Assembly: GCA_016785015.1 (NCBI GenBank)
Contig: JADHTJ010000022.1
Span: forward strand, 1 to 43,902
Length of the DNA stretch: 43,902 nucleotides
DNA from: Anaerolineales bacterium
GTDB taxonomy: Bacteria; Chloroflexota; Anaerolineae; Anaerolineales; UBA11858
Reading direction: 5' to 3'
Position numbers and translations under genes: made by a program. Below, in pieces: positions 16,859-25,181 of the stretch (positions are counted from its first letter, which is position 1; every line of letters begins with the position of its first letter). The notes under the pieces are model-generated. The model was not told where the DNA came from. It did not search any database and was given only the letters and a program-made list of their open reading frames with translations.

Positions 16859-18136
16859 TCAAGGAGTCACGTGTTCGAAGCGCCAGTTTGCGCCGTCATT
16901 TGTCAATGAAGACGATGTGCCAATGATTTGAAACCAAGTGTTGCCCGGCCGCAACGGGAAAGGGTTGCCATCGGAGTTTACAAACCTGATCAACTCATCC
17001 TCACCAGTCCTGCCCCAATTTATCTCGTATGCTCGCCCATCACGGAAGAGATACGCCTTTCCATAGCTGATGAGATTGATCTCCCACATCTCCGGGTTGA
17101 GTGAATATGCGTTGTGCGCGGCGAAGATCACAACGACATTATCAGCTCGAATAGGTTCGCCCGTCAGCTTGTCGGTGAGCGCTTCGAAGGTTTCGCCACT
17201 CCCTCCGGTTGAATCATCAAGGACATCTTGATAGCGCACATACTTTCCATATGCCGGATCGTAATCCCAGCGGTTGTAGAAGCCTTGACTGTAGCGGATT
17301 GTGACGCTGTTCCCAGCAATGAATCCATCTTCGGGAGCATCTGCCTGGAAGTATAATCCGTCCAGGTTTTGACGAGAATTGTCAACGTGTTTCTCGGTGA
17401 AATGTTCGCTCAAGACCGCTGTATTAGTGATCAGGTGGTTGTAGCCATTCGGGTCAGTGCGGCAAAGTGGAAAATCCACCGTGGGAGGGCAGGCAGCATC
17501 CGATATTGACGCAAAACGTTTTCCAAGCCCGGTATCGAATATACGCCATAGCACGCGGGCGTCAGCGCTGCCGTAGGCAAAGAAGGATTTGTACATGCGG
17601 AAGATATGCTCGTCGGCAAAACGCGCTGACCGGATTGGGCCGGCTGTGGGAGCATCTTGCCCATAGAAAATGGCGTTGAAGCGCGTGCGCCAGCCTTCGT
17701 GATAATACTCATAAACATGGTCTGCGAAGGATAGACCCCACTGCGGCCGAACGCTACGCGGACCGTTAGAAATTTTGACTGCGATGGGACGACGATCCAA
17801 CAGACTGGAGTCTGCAACGGGAAGCCCAGTCAGCGGGTTGATATGTTTGGGGAAGTGCAAGGGGCCGTAGCCCTCGGCTGGATAGTTGCCTAGTGGGTTG
17901 GCGGTCGCCGTCGCTGTCGCGGTTACCGTAGCAGTTGCTACATCTGTGGGTGTCGGAGGGATCTGTGTGGGTGTGCCTGTTGGTGGCACCTCTGTGGGAG
18001 TAGTAGTCTCGGTTTGGGAAGCCGTATCCTCAACGAGGACGGCTGCTGTTCCTGTCGGGGACGGCACATCTCTTGGGCCACAGCCACAAACTAAAAATAC
18101 CAGCAAAATCAATAATAGCAGGACGATTTTTTTCAT
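16859..18136 (-). CDS. DUF3048 lipoprotein (YerB-like), 425 aa
   Basis: Predicted exported lipoprotein: a hydrophobic signal (KKIVLLLLILLVFLV) ends in a CGC with the likely lipidated Cys19. A Thr/Pro/Ala linker of ~70 residues (TPTEVPPTGTPTQIPPTPT and a TATATATA run) holds the domain away from the membrane. From about residue 100 the DUF3048 domain begins: INPLTGLPV, RRPIAVKISN, RPQWGLSFADHVYEYY, GPIRSARF, then the C-terminal part with TGEPIRADNVVV and the WGRTGEDELIRF/GNTWFQII blocks. The family is widespread but uncharacterised (B. subtilis YerB). It directly follows a paralogue. Cys residues 192 and 199 approximately (CPPTVDFPLC) are shared in spacing with CPPLC in the paralogue. Confidence 0.88.
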   Translation of the reverse strand: MKKIVLLLLILLVFLVCGCGPRDVPSPTGTAAVLVEDTASQTETTTPTEVPPTGTPTQIPPTPTDVATATVTATATATANPLGNYPAEGYGPLHFPKHINPLTGLPVADSSLLDRRPIAVKISNGPRSVRPQWGLSFADHVYEYYHEGWRTRFNAIFYGQDAPTAGPIRSARFADEHIFRMYKSFFAYGSADARVLWRIFDTGLGKRFASISDAACPPTVDFPLCRTDPNGYNHLITNTAVLSEHFTEKHVDNSRQNLDGLYFQADAPEDGFIAGNSVTIRYSQGFYNRWDYDPAYGKYVRYQDVLDDSTGGSGETFEALTDKLTGEPIRADNVVVIFAAHNAYSLNPEMWEINLISYGKAYLFRDGRAYEINWGRTGEDELIRFVNSDGNPFPLRPGNTWFQIIGTSSSLTNDGANWRFEHVTP

Positions 18137-18147
18137 ATTAGATTGAA

Positions 18148-19422
18148 TTAATCTTCTGGGTCAGGGGGTCGGGCAAAGTCGAAAATAAAAGTCTGATCGA
18201 GTTGAATAACTTCTGATGTTCTGTTGATCACCTGGAAGAATGTGACACCTGGCTTCATGGGGAAGCTTCTGCCATCGGAACTGAGCATGGCGATGGGTTT
18301 GTTCTCGTCATAACGGTGCCAGCGCGCCCGATAAAGCTTGTTATCGCGAAAGACAAAGGCATCGCCACTGCCAGTGAGATCGATGCTGAAAACTTCGGTA
18401 TCCGATGATTTATGATAAAAATCGTGAGTCACCATCAGGATGACCAGGTTGGATGCTGTGATAGGTTGTCCGGTGTGTGCGTCGGTGTGAAGCTCGTACT
18501 TTCCGCTGACACCATCGTAGTTATCTACACTGCCCTGATAGCGTACGTACTGCTCGAGGTTGGGATCGTAAACCCAACGGGCATAATTTGCATAAGAGTA
18601 ATTTACGTAAACATCATCTGCTTCGCTGAAATCTCGACCGCTGATCGAAGAAAAGAAGTTGCCGGAAAGATCCTGACGACTGTCGTCGAGACCCCGATTT
18701 TTGATCTGGGCATGCACCTGGCTGGTGTTGCCAAAAAGGTTATTGTAGGAATTGATGCTGTCATCACGGCACAGTGGCGGGCAAAATTGTTCGACAACAA
18801 AGTATCCGAAATCGACTTCTTTCTCTTCATAATAATCGAAGGTGCGTTTGTCTGCTCCATTGAAGACGAAGATGGCGTTGTACATATTGAGTAGATGCTC
18901 ATCAAAGATACGCCCAGACCGCAGTGGTCCAAAGCGGGTGACATCATTGCCGTAAAAGACTCCCACAAAACGCGTTAATCCCCACTCCAGGTAGTATTCC
19001 CAGATCTGATCGGCCAATGAGATGCCAGACTGGGGTCGAACGGCATGGGGATAATTGGGGATTTTGGCGATAATCGGCCGGCGTTCTAGCAATGCGGGAT
19101 TTGGTACAGGCAGGCCGGTCAGAGGGTTGATGTACTCAGGAAAGTTGTTGGGGCCAATCCGAATGAAAGAGTCGATTGTCTCTGAAGGCGTCTCGCTTGG
19201 CCAGGGCGTTCGGGTGGGTTTTGGGGTTGGTGAAGGTGCTTGTGGTTCGGTATTGTTGTCATCGCTGACTGGCTGGTTGATGGTTGCACTTGACGTTGGG
19301 GTGCTCAAGTTAGTGGGTTCGCTGGCAGCTTCAGGATTATCTGAAACACCTTGGTTCGTTAGAGTACAGGCTGTCAATATGCTTACCAAAATGAAAATAA
19401 GAAACCAGTATTTATTGCGCAT
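18148..19422 (-). CDS. DUF3048 lipoprotein (YerB-like), paralogue, 424 aa
   Basis: The start at 19422 is chosen because it gives a compact lipoprotein signal (MRNKYWFLIFILVSILTAC, Cys19); the frame is open to 19473 but those residues are not signal-like. A Ser/Thr/Pro linker follows (TPKPTRTPWPSETPSET). The DUF3048 core repeats the blocks of its neighbour: INPLTGLPVPNPALLERRPI, RPQSGISLADQIWEYY, GPLRSGRIFDEHL, and the C-terminal GVTFFQVI. It is divergent at many positions, so the duplication is old. Stops and starts of the pair are 11 nt apart, one transcription unit. Function of the family is not known; the cell-envelope location is inferred from the lipobox. Confidence 0.88.
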   Translation of the reverse strand: MRNKYWFLIFILVSILTACTLTNQGVSDNPEAASEPTNLSTPTSSATINQPVSDDNNTEPQAPSPTPKPTRTPWPSETPSETIDSFIRIGPNNFPEYINPLTGLPVPNPALLERRPIIAKIPNYPHAVRPQSGISLADQIWEYYLEWGLTRFVGVFYGNDVTRFGPLRSGRIFDEHLLNMYNAIFVFNGADKRTFDYYEEKEVDFGYFVVEQFCPPLCRDDSINSYNNLFGNTSQVHAQIKNRGLDDSRQDLSGNFFSSISGRDFSEADDVYVNYSYANYARWVYDPNLEQYVRYQGSVDNYDGVSGKYELHTDAHTGQPITASNLVILMVTHDFYHKSSDTEVFSIDLTGSGDAFVFRDNKLYRARWHRYDENKPIAMLSSDGRSFPMKPGVTFFQVINRTSEVIQLDQTFIFDFARPPDPED

Positions 19423-19547
19423 AGTGAATTGGATCAACGATTTTTCTCGCATAGCTGAGCTATCATACCTCACTTGGGTATGCTTGCCAAATCTAGTTTA
19501 TTGAGTGCAACTTATAGGCCAGCGCCTTCTTAAATGGATTATTTCGG

Positions 19548-19553
19548 TATAAT
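19548..19553 (+). promoter_or_regulatory. -10 TATAAT 6 nt before the DUF2085 ATG (leaderless)
   Basis: TATAAT ends at 19553 and the ATG begins at 19560, where transcription would be expected to start. There is no Shine-Dalgarno and no clear -35. Confidence 0.5.
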
Positions 19554-19559
19554 CTAGCA

Positions 19560-20396
19560 ATGACATATGTACAGAAATTGCTCAAATCGCCGGTCGTTCG
19601 GCAAATCCCCTGGCAGAAAATAAGTTATCTGGTTGTTGGGGCGCTATTGGTCGGTTGGCTGCTCAACACGCCAGAAGGCTTGTTGGGTAAGGCAGATGCA
19701 GTTGGCTATGCAGTCTGCCATCGAATCGACTTGCGGTCATTTCACCTTGGAGACCGGCAATTTTCGATGTGTGCTCGCTGTACCGGACAGTATCTTGGGG
19801 CGATGTTAGGGTTTGTCTTTCAGTTGTCTCGTGGAAGACGAAGGGTTGGGCAACCCCCTCGAGGTGTGTTGTTTATTTTGGGGGGATTGGCACTAATTTG
19901 GGCGATTGATGGATTCAACTCCTTCCTTCACTTGCAGCCAGATTTGTTCTCTCGTTTTTTTATTTATGAGCCAAATAACACATTTCGAGTTTTAACGGGT
20001 ATGGGTTTGGGATTGGGGATCAGTGCGATGGTCTTACCTGCTTTCCACCAGACCATGTGGAAAAGAAGGAGCCTTAAACCCGCTCTTGGTGGATACGCCT
20101 CCCTGGGGGGGCTGCTTGCCTTGGGACTCATTTTGGCTGGTCTTGTGCTAACCGAAAACCCCTTGATCCTCTATCCCCTGGCGTTGATCAGCGCCGCTGG
20201 AGTGCTTGTTATCCTGACCCTGGTTTATGCAATGGTTTGGGTGATGCTTTTCAAATTGGAGAATCGTTTTGATTCTCTTCGAGAGATGACTTTTCCGTTG
20301 ATTGCTGGATTTGCCACTGCACTCGCCCAGATCGCTGCATTGGATTATGTACGCTTTTTGCTAACTGGCACTTGGGATGGGTTTCATTTTGGATGA
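19560..20396 (+). CDS. DUF2085 membrane protein, 278 aa
   Basis: The Cys/His-rich motif YAVCHRIDLRSFHLGDRQ followed by FSMCARCTGQYLG is the hallmark of DUF2085, whose Cys and His residues probably bind metal. Around it are about seven hydrophobic segments: one N-terminal helix, the helix after the CARCTG motif, and several in the second half (GGLALIWAIDGF, GLLALGLILAGLVL, LALISAAGVLVILTLV). The protein is longer than minimal DUF2085 members because of the C-terminal membrane part. The ATG at 19560 has no Shine-Dalgarno and sits 6 nt after a TATAAT, consistent with a leaderless transcript. Function is unknown. The two downstream membrane genes may be co-transcribed. Confidence 0.85.
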   Translation: MTYVQKLLKSPVVRQIPWQKISYLVVGALLVGWLLNTPEGLLGKADAVGYAVCHRIDLRSFHLGDRQFSMCARCTGQYLGAMLGFVFQLSRGRRRVGQPPRGVLFILGGLALIWAIDGFNSFLHLQPDLFSRFFIYEPNNTFRVLTGMGLGLGISAMVLPAFHQTMWKRRSLKPALGGYASLGGLLALGLILAGLVLTENPLILYPLALISAAGVLVILTLVYAMVWVMLFKLENRFDSLREMTFPLIAGFATALAQIAALDYVRFLLTGTWDGFHFG

Positions 20397-20482
20397 AGCT
20401 TAGAAACTCAGTTTTATGAATGACGTATATATTTTTGAGAGCTAATCAGTGTATTGAGTTGCTACGCTAAAGGAGTAAACTT

Positions 20483-21037
20483 ATGGACATTTTCACAGCC
20501 TTTGGCTTATCAGCCAGCGCAGGATTGAATGCCTATATCCCCTTGTTGGTTGTTGCCTTTGTGGCGCGCTTTACCGAGTTGATTGAACTTGGATCGCCGT
20601 GGAGCCTGCTAGAGAACTGGTGGGTGATCGGTGTATTACTAGTGCTTTCACTGGTAGAGTTCTTCGCCGATAAGGTGCCCGCTGTAAACCATATTAATGA
20701 TATTATTCAAACCTTTGTGCGGCCAGCGGCTGGTGCGGTTGTGTTTGCTGCCAGTGCTCAGGTTGGGGAAGTCAACCCGGTTCTAGCAATGGTCGCAGGT
20801 TTGTTGATCGCGGGCGGCGTTCATGCAGCTAAGTCAGTAGCCGTACGGCCAGCACTTACTGCCACAACGGGCGGGGCGGCCAATGTCCCCGTAAGTATCG
20901 CCGAGGACATTATCTCTACGATCTTATCTATATTAGCCATTGTGATTCCAGTTCTCATCGCCGCGGTGGTAATTTTGGTACTGTCTTGGTTTATCTGGTG
21001 GATGTGGCGCAGAGCAAACCGCAGAGCCGCTGCCTGA
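20483..21037 (+). CDS. DUF4126 membrane protein, 184 aa
   Basis: A small integral membrane protein matching DUF4126. It begins FGLSASAGLNAYIPLL and continues with VEFFADKVPAVNHINDIIQT, RPAAGAVVFAA and the GGVHAAKSVAVRPALTATTG stretch, then ends in a long hydrophobic helix and an Arg-rich tail (WRRANRRAAA). The start has a strong AAAGGAG Shine-Dalgarno 7 nt upstream. The next gene starts 20 nt after its stop, so the two form an operon. Function of the family is unknown. Confidence 0.88.
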   Translation: MDIFTAFGLSASAGLNAYIPLLVVAFVARFTELIELGSPWSLLENWWVIGVLLVLSLVEFFADKVPAVNHINDIIQTFVRPAAGAVVFAASAQVGEVNPVLAMVAGLLIAGGVHAAKSVAVRPALTATTGGAANVPVSIAEDIISTILSILAIVIPVLIAAVVILVLSWFIWWMWRRANRRAAA

Positions 21038-21057
21038 CAGTTTAAAAGGAGATACCC

Positions 21058-21405
21058 ATGAGTGAATATAATGATAGTCCGCAAGTTGCTCCCAATAGCT
21101 CCACAGCAATCCTTTGCCTGGTAGCTGGGATTCTTGGCCTGACAATTTTTCCAGTCATCGGCAGCATCGTGGCTCTGATCACTGGCCCAATGGCCAAACG
21201 TGAGATCAAAGAAAGCGGGGGGACCCTCGGTGGTGAAAGTTTAGCTCAGGTAGGTGTGATTTTGGGTTGGATTGGTATCACGCTGACAGTTTTGGGCGTA
21301 TGTGTTTTTGGTGCCCTGTTTGCGATTCCTTTCTGCCTGGCCGCATTTGGAATTGCGGCTGGGGAGTTTAATTCTTATCTCCCTCTGTTATATTTAATTG
21401 TTTAG
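21058..21405 (+). CDS. DUF4190 membrane protein, 115 aa
   Basis: Two hydrophobic helices separated by the short loop GPMAKREIKESGGTLGG, which with AQVGVILGWIGI is the DUF4190 signature. The N-terminus is polar (MSEYNDSPQVAPNSS). AAAAGGAG precedes the ATG. The stop codon TAG overlaps the first base of dispersed repeat copy 2, and the last ~15 residues (GEFNSYLPLLYLIV) are unlike the rest, so insertion of the repeat may have changed the C-terminus. Function unknown. Confidence 0.82.
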   Translation: MSEYNDSPQVAPNSSTAILCLVAGILGLTIFPVIGSIVALITGPMAKREIKESGGTLGGESLAQVGVILGWIGITLTVLGVCVFGALFAIPFCLAAFGIAAGEFNSYLPLLYLIV

Positions 21406-21504
21406 GTTCTATAGGAATTGCCGTGAGAGAACTCACATTTGGGGGTAGGGGGCGTGCTCCGCACGTCCCCTACCCCCAAACGTGGCCCCTTACCACGGCG
21501 GATC
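21405..21504 (-). repeat. Dispersed palindromic repeat, copy 2
   Basis: Reads GGTTCTATAGGAATTGCCGT, GAGAGAACTCACATTTGGGG, through a TCC loop flanked by GCGTGC/GCACGT, to GGCCCCTTACCACGGCG. The outer 'TCCTAGAGACCC' end is missing and replaced by GGATCTTAA. Inverse orientation to copy 1. It starts on the last base of the DUF4190 stop codon. Confidence 0.85.
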
Positions 21505-21535
21505 TTAATTGTTTAATGATGCTCTTTGTTTAAGA

Positions 21536-21541
21536 TATAAT
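21536..21541 (+). promoter_or_regulatory. Putative -10 (TATAAT) of the 64-residue membrane protein gene
   Basis: TATAAT is 37 nt before the ATG at 21579, which has a GAGGAGGT Shine-Dalgarno. The -35 region is weak. Confidence 0.45.
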
Positions 21542-21578
21542 TGCCCTGAAATTGTTCCAACTTATTGAGGAGGTCATT

Positions 21579-21773
21579 ATGGCTGAAGATATGACAATTG
21601 CAGAAAACGTTAACGATTTGAACGAAAATGGTGGTGAAAGAAAAATTTGGATTATTGTCGCCGTTGTCCTGGTTGTGCTTTGTTGTTGCTGTCTGGGTGT
21701 GACTTTGGGAATGTACTATGGCTTCGAACCATTAATGAAAATGTTAGACGTGCCTCTTCCCTGGATGCAGTAA
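21579..21773 (+). CDS. Small single-pass membrane protein with a Cys cluster, 64 aa
   Basis: Start chosen at 21579 because GAGGAGGT lies 5 nt upstream. A polar, acidic N-terminus (MAEDMTIAENVNDLNENGGE) is followed by one membrane helix, KIWIIVAVVLVVLCCCCLGV, containing four consecutive cysteines, and a short C-terminus ending VPLPWMQ. The Cys run could be palmitoyl-like, metal-binding or simply helix composition; nothing identifies a family. It lies between repeat copy 2 and a terminator shared with the convergent DUF402 gene. Real translation is supported by the strong ribosome-binding site. Confidence 0.6.
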   Translation: MAEDMTIAENVNDLNENGGERKIWIIVAVVLVVLCCCCLGVTLGMYYGFEPLMKMLDVPLPWMQ

Positions 21774-21792
21774 TCTGGCTTATTCAAAGAAG

Positions 21793-21840
21793 AACGGGTA
21801 CGAACGAGCATTATACTGATGCTAATCGTACCTGTTTTTC
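21793..21840. terminator. Terminator between convergent genes
   Basis: AACGGGTACGA (21793-21803) pairs with TCGTACCTGTT (21826-21836), one G-T, followed by TTTTC. The right arm lies inside the last codons of the DUF402 gene. Confidence 0.7.
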
Positions 21841-22292
21841 TTTAAACCATTAACTTTATCTCGGAATAGATTTTGTAACTCCTGCATTCCCCGTAGTGCT
21901 TGATGTCGAATTTGTGGGGCTAAATCTAATTCGATGAACTCATCCTCGTCCAATACAATTTGTTTTCCATTATTCAAAACCAATAAATCGAGGGCTAAAT
22001 CCTTGTAAGAAATTTGTTGTTCATCGATTACAGCAGGTGTTGCGATATTGCAATACCAACCCTTCAATCGATCATCTTCTCGATCATGAATTTCGAAAAT
22101 GTTGTACCAGCGATCGGTGAAATAGGTTTCCACGAATCGATCTCCCTTACACAGCCACATCCCGTGATAAAGCATATCCTCGCGATCGAAAAAAGCCTCT
22201 ATAGTGATTTGACCCTCTTGAGAGTCAATAACTTCCCCAGAGTAACGCCAGGTTTCATTACCATCTAGATCTTGTTTGATGACTGAAATCAT
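21822..22292 (-). CDS. DUF402 family protein (nucleoside tri/diphosphatase-like fold), 156 aa
   Basis: The pattern ETWRYSGEVI, then FxREDMLYHG, WYNIFEIHD, LKGWYCNIATPAVI and YKDLALDLLVL, ending DLAPQIRHQALRGM, matches DUF402. Characterised members of this family hydrolyse nucleoside di/triphosphates (B. subtilis Ntdp) or CMP-linked intermediates (FomD). The segment before DLALDLLVL is where metal-binding Asp residues lie in those enzymes. The gene starts 52 nt after the thiamine ATPase gene, so it may be the last gene of the thiamine operon, but the gap contains a fragment of the dispersed repeat and the ATG at 22292 has no Shine-Dalgarno. Confidence 0.75.
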   Translation of the reverse strand: MISVIKQDLDGNETWRYSGEVIDSQEGQITIEAFFDREDMLYHGMWLCKGDRFVETYFTDRWYNIFEIHDREDDRLKGWYCNIATPAVIDEQQISYKDLALDLLVLNNGKQIVLDEDEFIELDLAPQIRHQALRGMQELQNLFRDKVNGLKKNRYD

Positions 22293-22295
22293 CTT

Positions 22296-22323
22296 GGTTC
22301 TATGGGAATTACCGTGAGAGACC
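22296..22323 (-). repeat. Dispersed palindromic repeat, copy 3 (terminal fragment)
   Basis: Only the GGTTCTATGGGAATTACCGT-GAGAGACC end (about 28 bp) is present, with no central hairpin. It starts 3 nt upstream of the DUF402 start codon, in the gap after the thiamine ATPase gene. Confidence 0.75.
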
Positions 22324-22343
22324 CAGCATCTTTGGTGAAGTGT

Positions 22344-23372
22344 TCATTTAGATAGAATTTGGATTGTATTTGTTGGATCGTAATCGATTTGAGTTAGTTC
22401 GCCAATTTGTGGAATCTGTGTTTCCGAGGATGGCAAACTAAAAGACAGACGGTTGGCCTGGATCTCCATTTCAAGTCGACACTGTTCCCCTCGGAATGTG
22501 CGAGTAATAACAACCCCTTCGAGGTGCTGCGGACCTAATCCGTCGAGCCGAATAGTATCTGGACGGATCAAAAATGTGACATCCCCTGTACTACCTTTAG
22601 GTGCTGGCAAATTACCAATAGGCGATTTTATAATTCCACCCGCGATATGCCCTTCAAAGATATTGTTCATCCCCAAAAATCCGGCCACAAAGGCATTCAC
22701 AGGTTTTCGATATATTGCATTTGGAGAGTCAATTTGAGCAGCCCTTCCTTGGTTCATCACTACAACTTTATCTGACAAAGAGAATGCTTCTTCCTGGTCG
22801 TGCGTGACGTAAATGGCCGTTTGCTGTGTTTTTTGCAAAATCTCTCGCAATTCGGAAAGCAGCCGCTCGCGCAAAGCCCGGTCGAGGGATCCCAGAGGTT
22901 CGTCGAGCATCAACAGGTGTGGTCTGGGCGCTAAGGATCGAGCCAAGGCGACGCGCTGCTGTTCGCCGCCCGAAAGCGTGGCGATATCTCGACTGCCGAA
23001 CTGTGGCAAACCGACCAAATCTAAAACTTCAGCGACGCGTTGATTAATTTCATCCTGTTCCCATCTGGCCATGCGCAAGCCGAAAGTGATGTTTTCTCTC
23101 ACATTCTTATGTGGGAAAAGAGCATAATCTTGAAACATCAACCCAAATCCGCGTTTGTACGGTGGAGTCCCAGCTAAGTTGCCACCCTCCCAAATTACGC
23201 TTCCAGAATCAGGCTCTTCCAACCCGGCAATGATCCCCAAGAGTGTCGATTTACCGCATCCGCTTGGGCCCAAAAGGGCGACAATTTCCCCTTTGGCAAC
23301 ATCGAAGGCGATACCCCTCAGGGCTTGTGTTTCTCCAAATGATTTGCGAATTCCATTAATTGAAAGCAGCAT
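22344..23372 (-). CDS. ABC transporter ATP-binding protein, thiamine/iron type (ThiQ/FbpC-like)
   Basis: ATPase of the importer encoded by this operon. Walker A is GPSGCGKST (Lys41), Q-loop GLMFQDYALFPH, signature LSGGEQQRVALARS, Walker B HLLMLDEP, and H-loop TATYVTHDQEEAF-like (YVTHDQEEAFS). Residues ~240-342 form a TOBE domain (FLIRPDTIRL, GEQCRLEMEI), which makes it longer than E. coli ThiQ and closer in length to FbpC/PotA. Specificity is assigned from the operon: TPP riboswitch, TPP kinase and a TbpA-like binding protein. It follows the permease stop by 12 nt. Confidence 0.9.
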   Translation of the reverse strand: MLLSINGIRKSFGETQALRGIAFDVAKGEIVALLGPSGCGKSTLLGIIAGLEEPDSGSVIWEGGNLAGTPPYKRGFGLMFQDYALFPHKNVRENITFGLRMARWEQDEINQRVAEVLDLVGLPQFGSRDIATLSGGEQQRVALARSLAPRPHLLMLDEPLGSLDRALRERLLSELREILQKTQQTAIYVTHDQEEAFSLSDKVVVMNQGRAAQIDSPNAIYRKPVNAFVAGFLGMNNIFEGHIAGGIIKSPIGNLPAPKGSTGDVTFLIRPDTIRLDGLGPQHLEGVVITRTFRGEQCRLEMEIQANRLSFSLPSSETQIPQIGELTQIDYDPTNTIQILSK

Positions 23373-23384
23373 ACATATGTCTCT

Positions 23385-25091
23385 TTAAAACTCCCCCACA
23401 TCGGCGATGCGGAAGCGCTCGATTGCCAGCATGCCGACAGTGGCGAAGATCATCAAGATTGTGCTCAAGGCCAGGGCTTGGCCATAATTCAAGGCTCCGG
23501 GCCGCGAGAGCAGCCGATAGATTACTACCGGAACAGTAGGATACTCAGGACGCGAGAGTAATGACGTCGCGCCGAACTCGCCTAACGAGATGGTGAAGGC
23601 AAATGTGGCTGCGACGAGCAAAGATCGCCCAATTATCGGCAAATCGATATGACGGATGACTTGCCGAGGGGAAGCACCCAGTACGGCTGCAGCATGTCTC
23701 AGACGGGGTTGGATGCTTTGCAGCGCGGGTGTCAAACTGCGCACAACAAAAGGGAAAGCAACCAAGGTATGTGCAATGGGGATCAGCAGCGGCGAGGTGC
23801 GTAAATCCAGTGGCGGGTGAGCCAGAGCGATGATGAAGCCTAAACCTAGAGTCACAGCGGAAGTTCCCAGGGGCAGCATGATCAATGGATCGAGAATCCG
23901 ATTGAGTGGCGATTTGCGATCTCTGGCTAAAGCCCAGGCCGCGGGCAATCCCATACTCAATGCGAGAAGAACTGTCGCGCCAGCGTATGCCAGCGATATG
24001 CCTATCGCTGTAATTGGTGGAACGTAGAAGAGAGATTCCTGACGGTTGATGCCCAGTTCTTGATAAAAAGCCAGAGTCAGCCCGGGAGCAAGGGAACCTT
24101 CACGTGAGTTGATCACCCCCAAAGAAGTCACTGAGCGTCCTGCTAAGGCCAGCAACGGGGTTGTCAATATGATCAAAAGAAGCACACTAATCCCCGTTGC
24201 AATGATTTTCTGCCGCCAGGTAGAAAGTTTGCTCTGGGTATGCCGTTTAGCTTGGAGATTCAATGGTTGGGTGACTCTGGTCGATAGACGCGTGTAGAGG
24301 ATAGTCATCAATAGCGTACAACCTAACTGCAACACCGAGAGCACTGCGGCTAATGGTAAATTGAACAGGCTGATCGTTTGATAGAAAATCTCGACTTCCA
24401 GGGTGGCAAAGTGAGGGCCGCCCAAAATCAAGATGACCCCAAATGAAGTGAAATCAAAGATGAAAACCAACAATCCAGCCGCTAAAATCACTGGAGCCAA
24501 GAGTGGCAGCGATACCTCTTTGAAAACACTCCAGCGGTTTGCCCCGAGCACGAGTGCGGCTTTCCCTAATCGTGGATCGAGGTGTGACCAGAAATCTCCA
24601 ACCATACGCAGAACGATGGTCGTATTATAAAAAACATGGGCTGCCAAGATTGCGACGAGGGTATGGAGAAATTCTATTGGCGGATCGGCGAGATTGAAAA
24701 TCTTCATTAAGCCAATGTTGACCCAGCCATTGGGTCCCAATAGGGCGCTGAACCCTGCTGCAACAACCAACGTAGGCATCACGAATGGAACACCAGAAAT
24801 TGCTCGGAGAATACTCTTTCCCCGGAAATTGTATCGTGCAAATAAATACGCCCCTGGCAGACCCAGGAGCAAAGTTAGCAATGTCGATAGAAGCGCCTGC
24901 CAGAACGTAAACCCTACAACCCTGCGCACCGAAGCGGATGTAAAAGCTTCAATGAACGGAGTCAGCAATCCAGCCTCACTGCGCGCCAAACTTAACTTCA
25001 GAATGCTCCCTAAGGGGTAGAAATAGAAGATCCCCAGGAAGGCCAAGGGGACAATCCAAAAGAAAATTGATAGAGAGCGGTTGTTTTTCAT
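23385..25091 (-). CDS. thiP: ABC transporter permease, thiamine type (ThiP-like, fused two-domain)
   Basis: A 568-residue permease with about 12 membrane helices in two tandem binding-protein-dependent domains, each with an EAA-like loop: near KEVSLPLLAPVILAAGLLVF in the first and RHIDLPIIGRSLLVAATFAF in the second, the latter followed by ISLGEFGATSLL. This duplicated arrangement is shared by ThiP and FbpB/SfuB; the operon context favours thiamine. The binding-protein gene lies 90 nt upstream, and that gap holds a degenerate GATCAGT-type tract with a weak hairpin. The ATP-binding gene follows closely. Confidence 0.88.
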   Translation of the reverse strand: MKNNRSLSIFFWIVPLAFLGIFYFYPLGSILKLSLARSEAGLLTPFIEAFTSASVRRVVGFTFWQALLSTLLTLLLGLPGAYLFARYNFRGKSILRAISGVPFVMPTLVVAAGFSALLGPNGWVNIGLMKIFNLADPPIEFLHTLVAILAAHVFYNTTIVLRMVGDFWSHLDPRLGKAALVLGANRWSVFKEVSLPLLAPVILAAGLLVFIFDFTSFGVILILGGPHFATLEVEIFYQTISLFNLPLAAVLSVLQLGCTLLMTILYTRLSTRVTQPLNLQAKRHTQSKLSTWRQKIIATGISVLLLIILTTPLLALAGRSVTSLGVINSREGSLAPGLTLAFYQELGINRQESLFYVPPITAIGISLAYAGATVLLALSMGLPAAWALARDRKSPLNRILDPLIMLPLGTSAVTLGLGFIIALAHPPLDLRTSPLLIPIAHTLVAFPFVVRSLTPALQSIQPRLRHAAAVLGASPRQVIRHIDLPIIGRSLLVAATFAFTISLGEFGATSLLSRPEYPTVPVVIYRLLSRPGALNYGQALALSTILMIFATVGMLAIERFRIADVGEF

Positions 25092-25181
25092 TCTATGAGT
25101 TCTCGGTGATCAGTAACCAATATCATTTGACAGCTTTATTTACTGCTTAGAGCCCACTGACCACCGATCAGTGAATACTGA

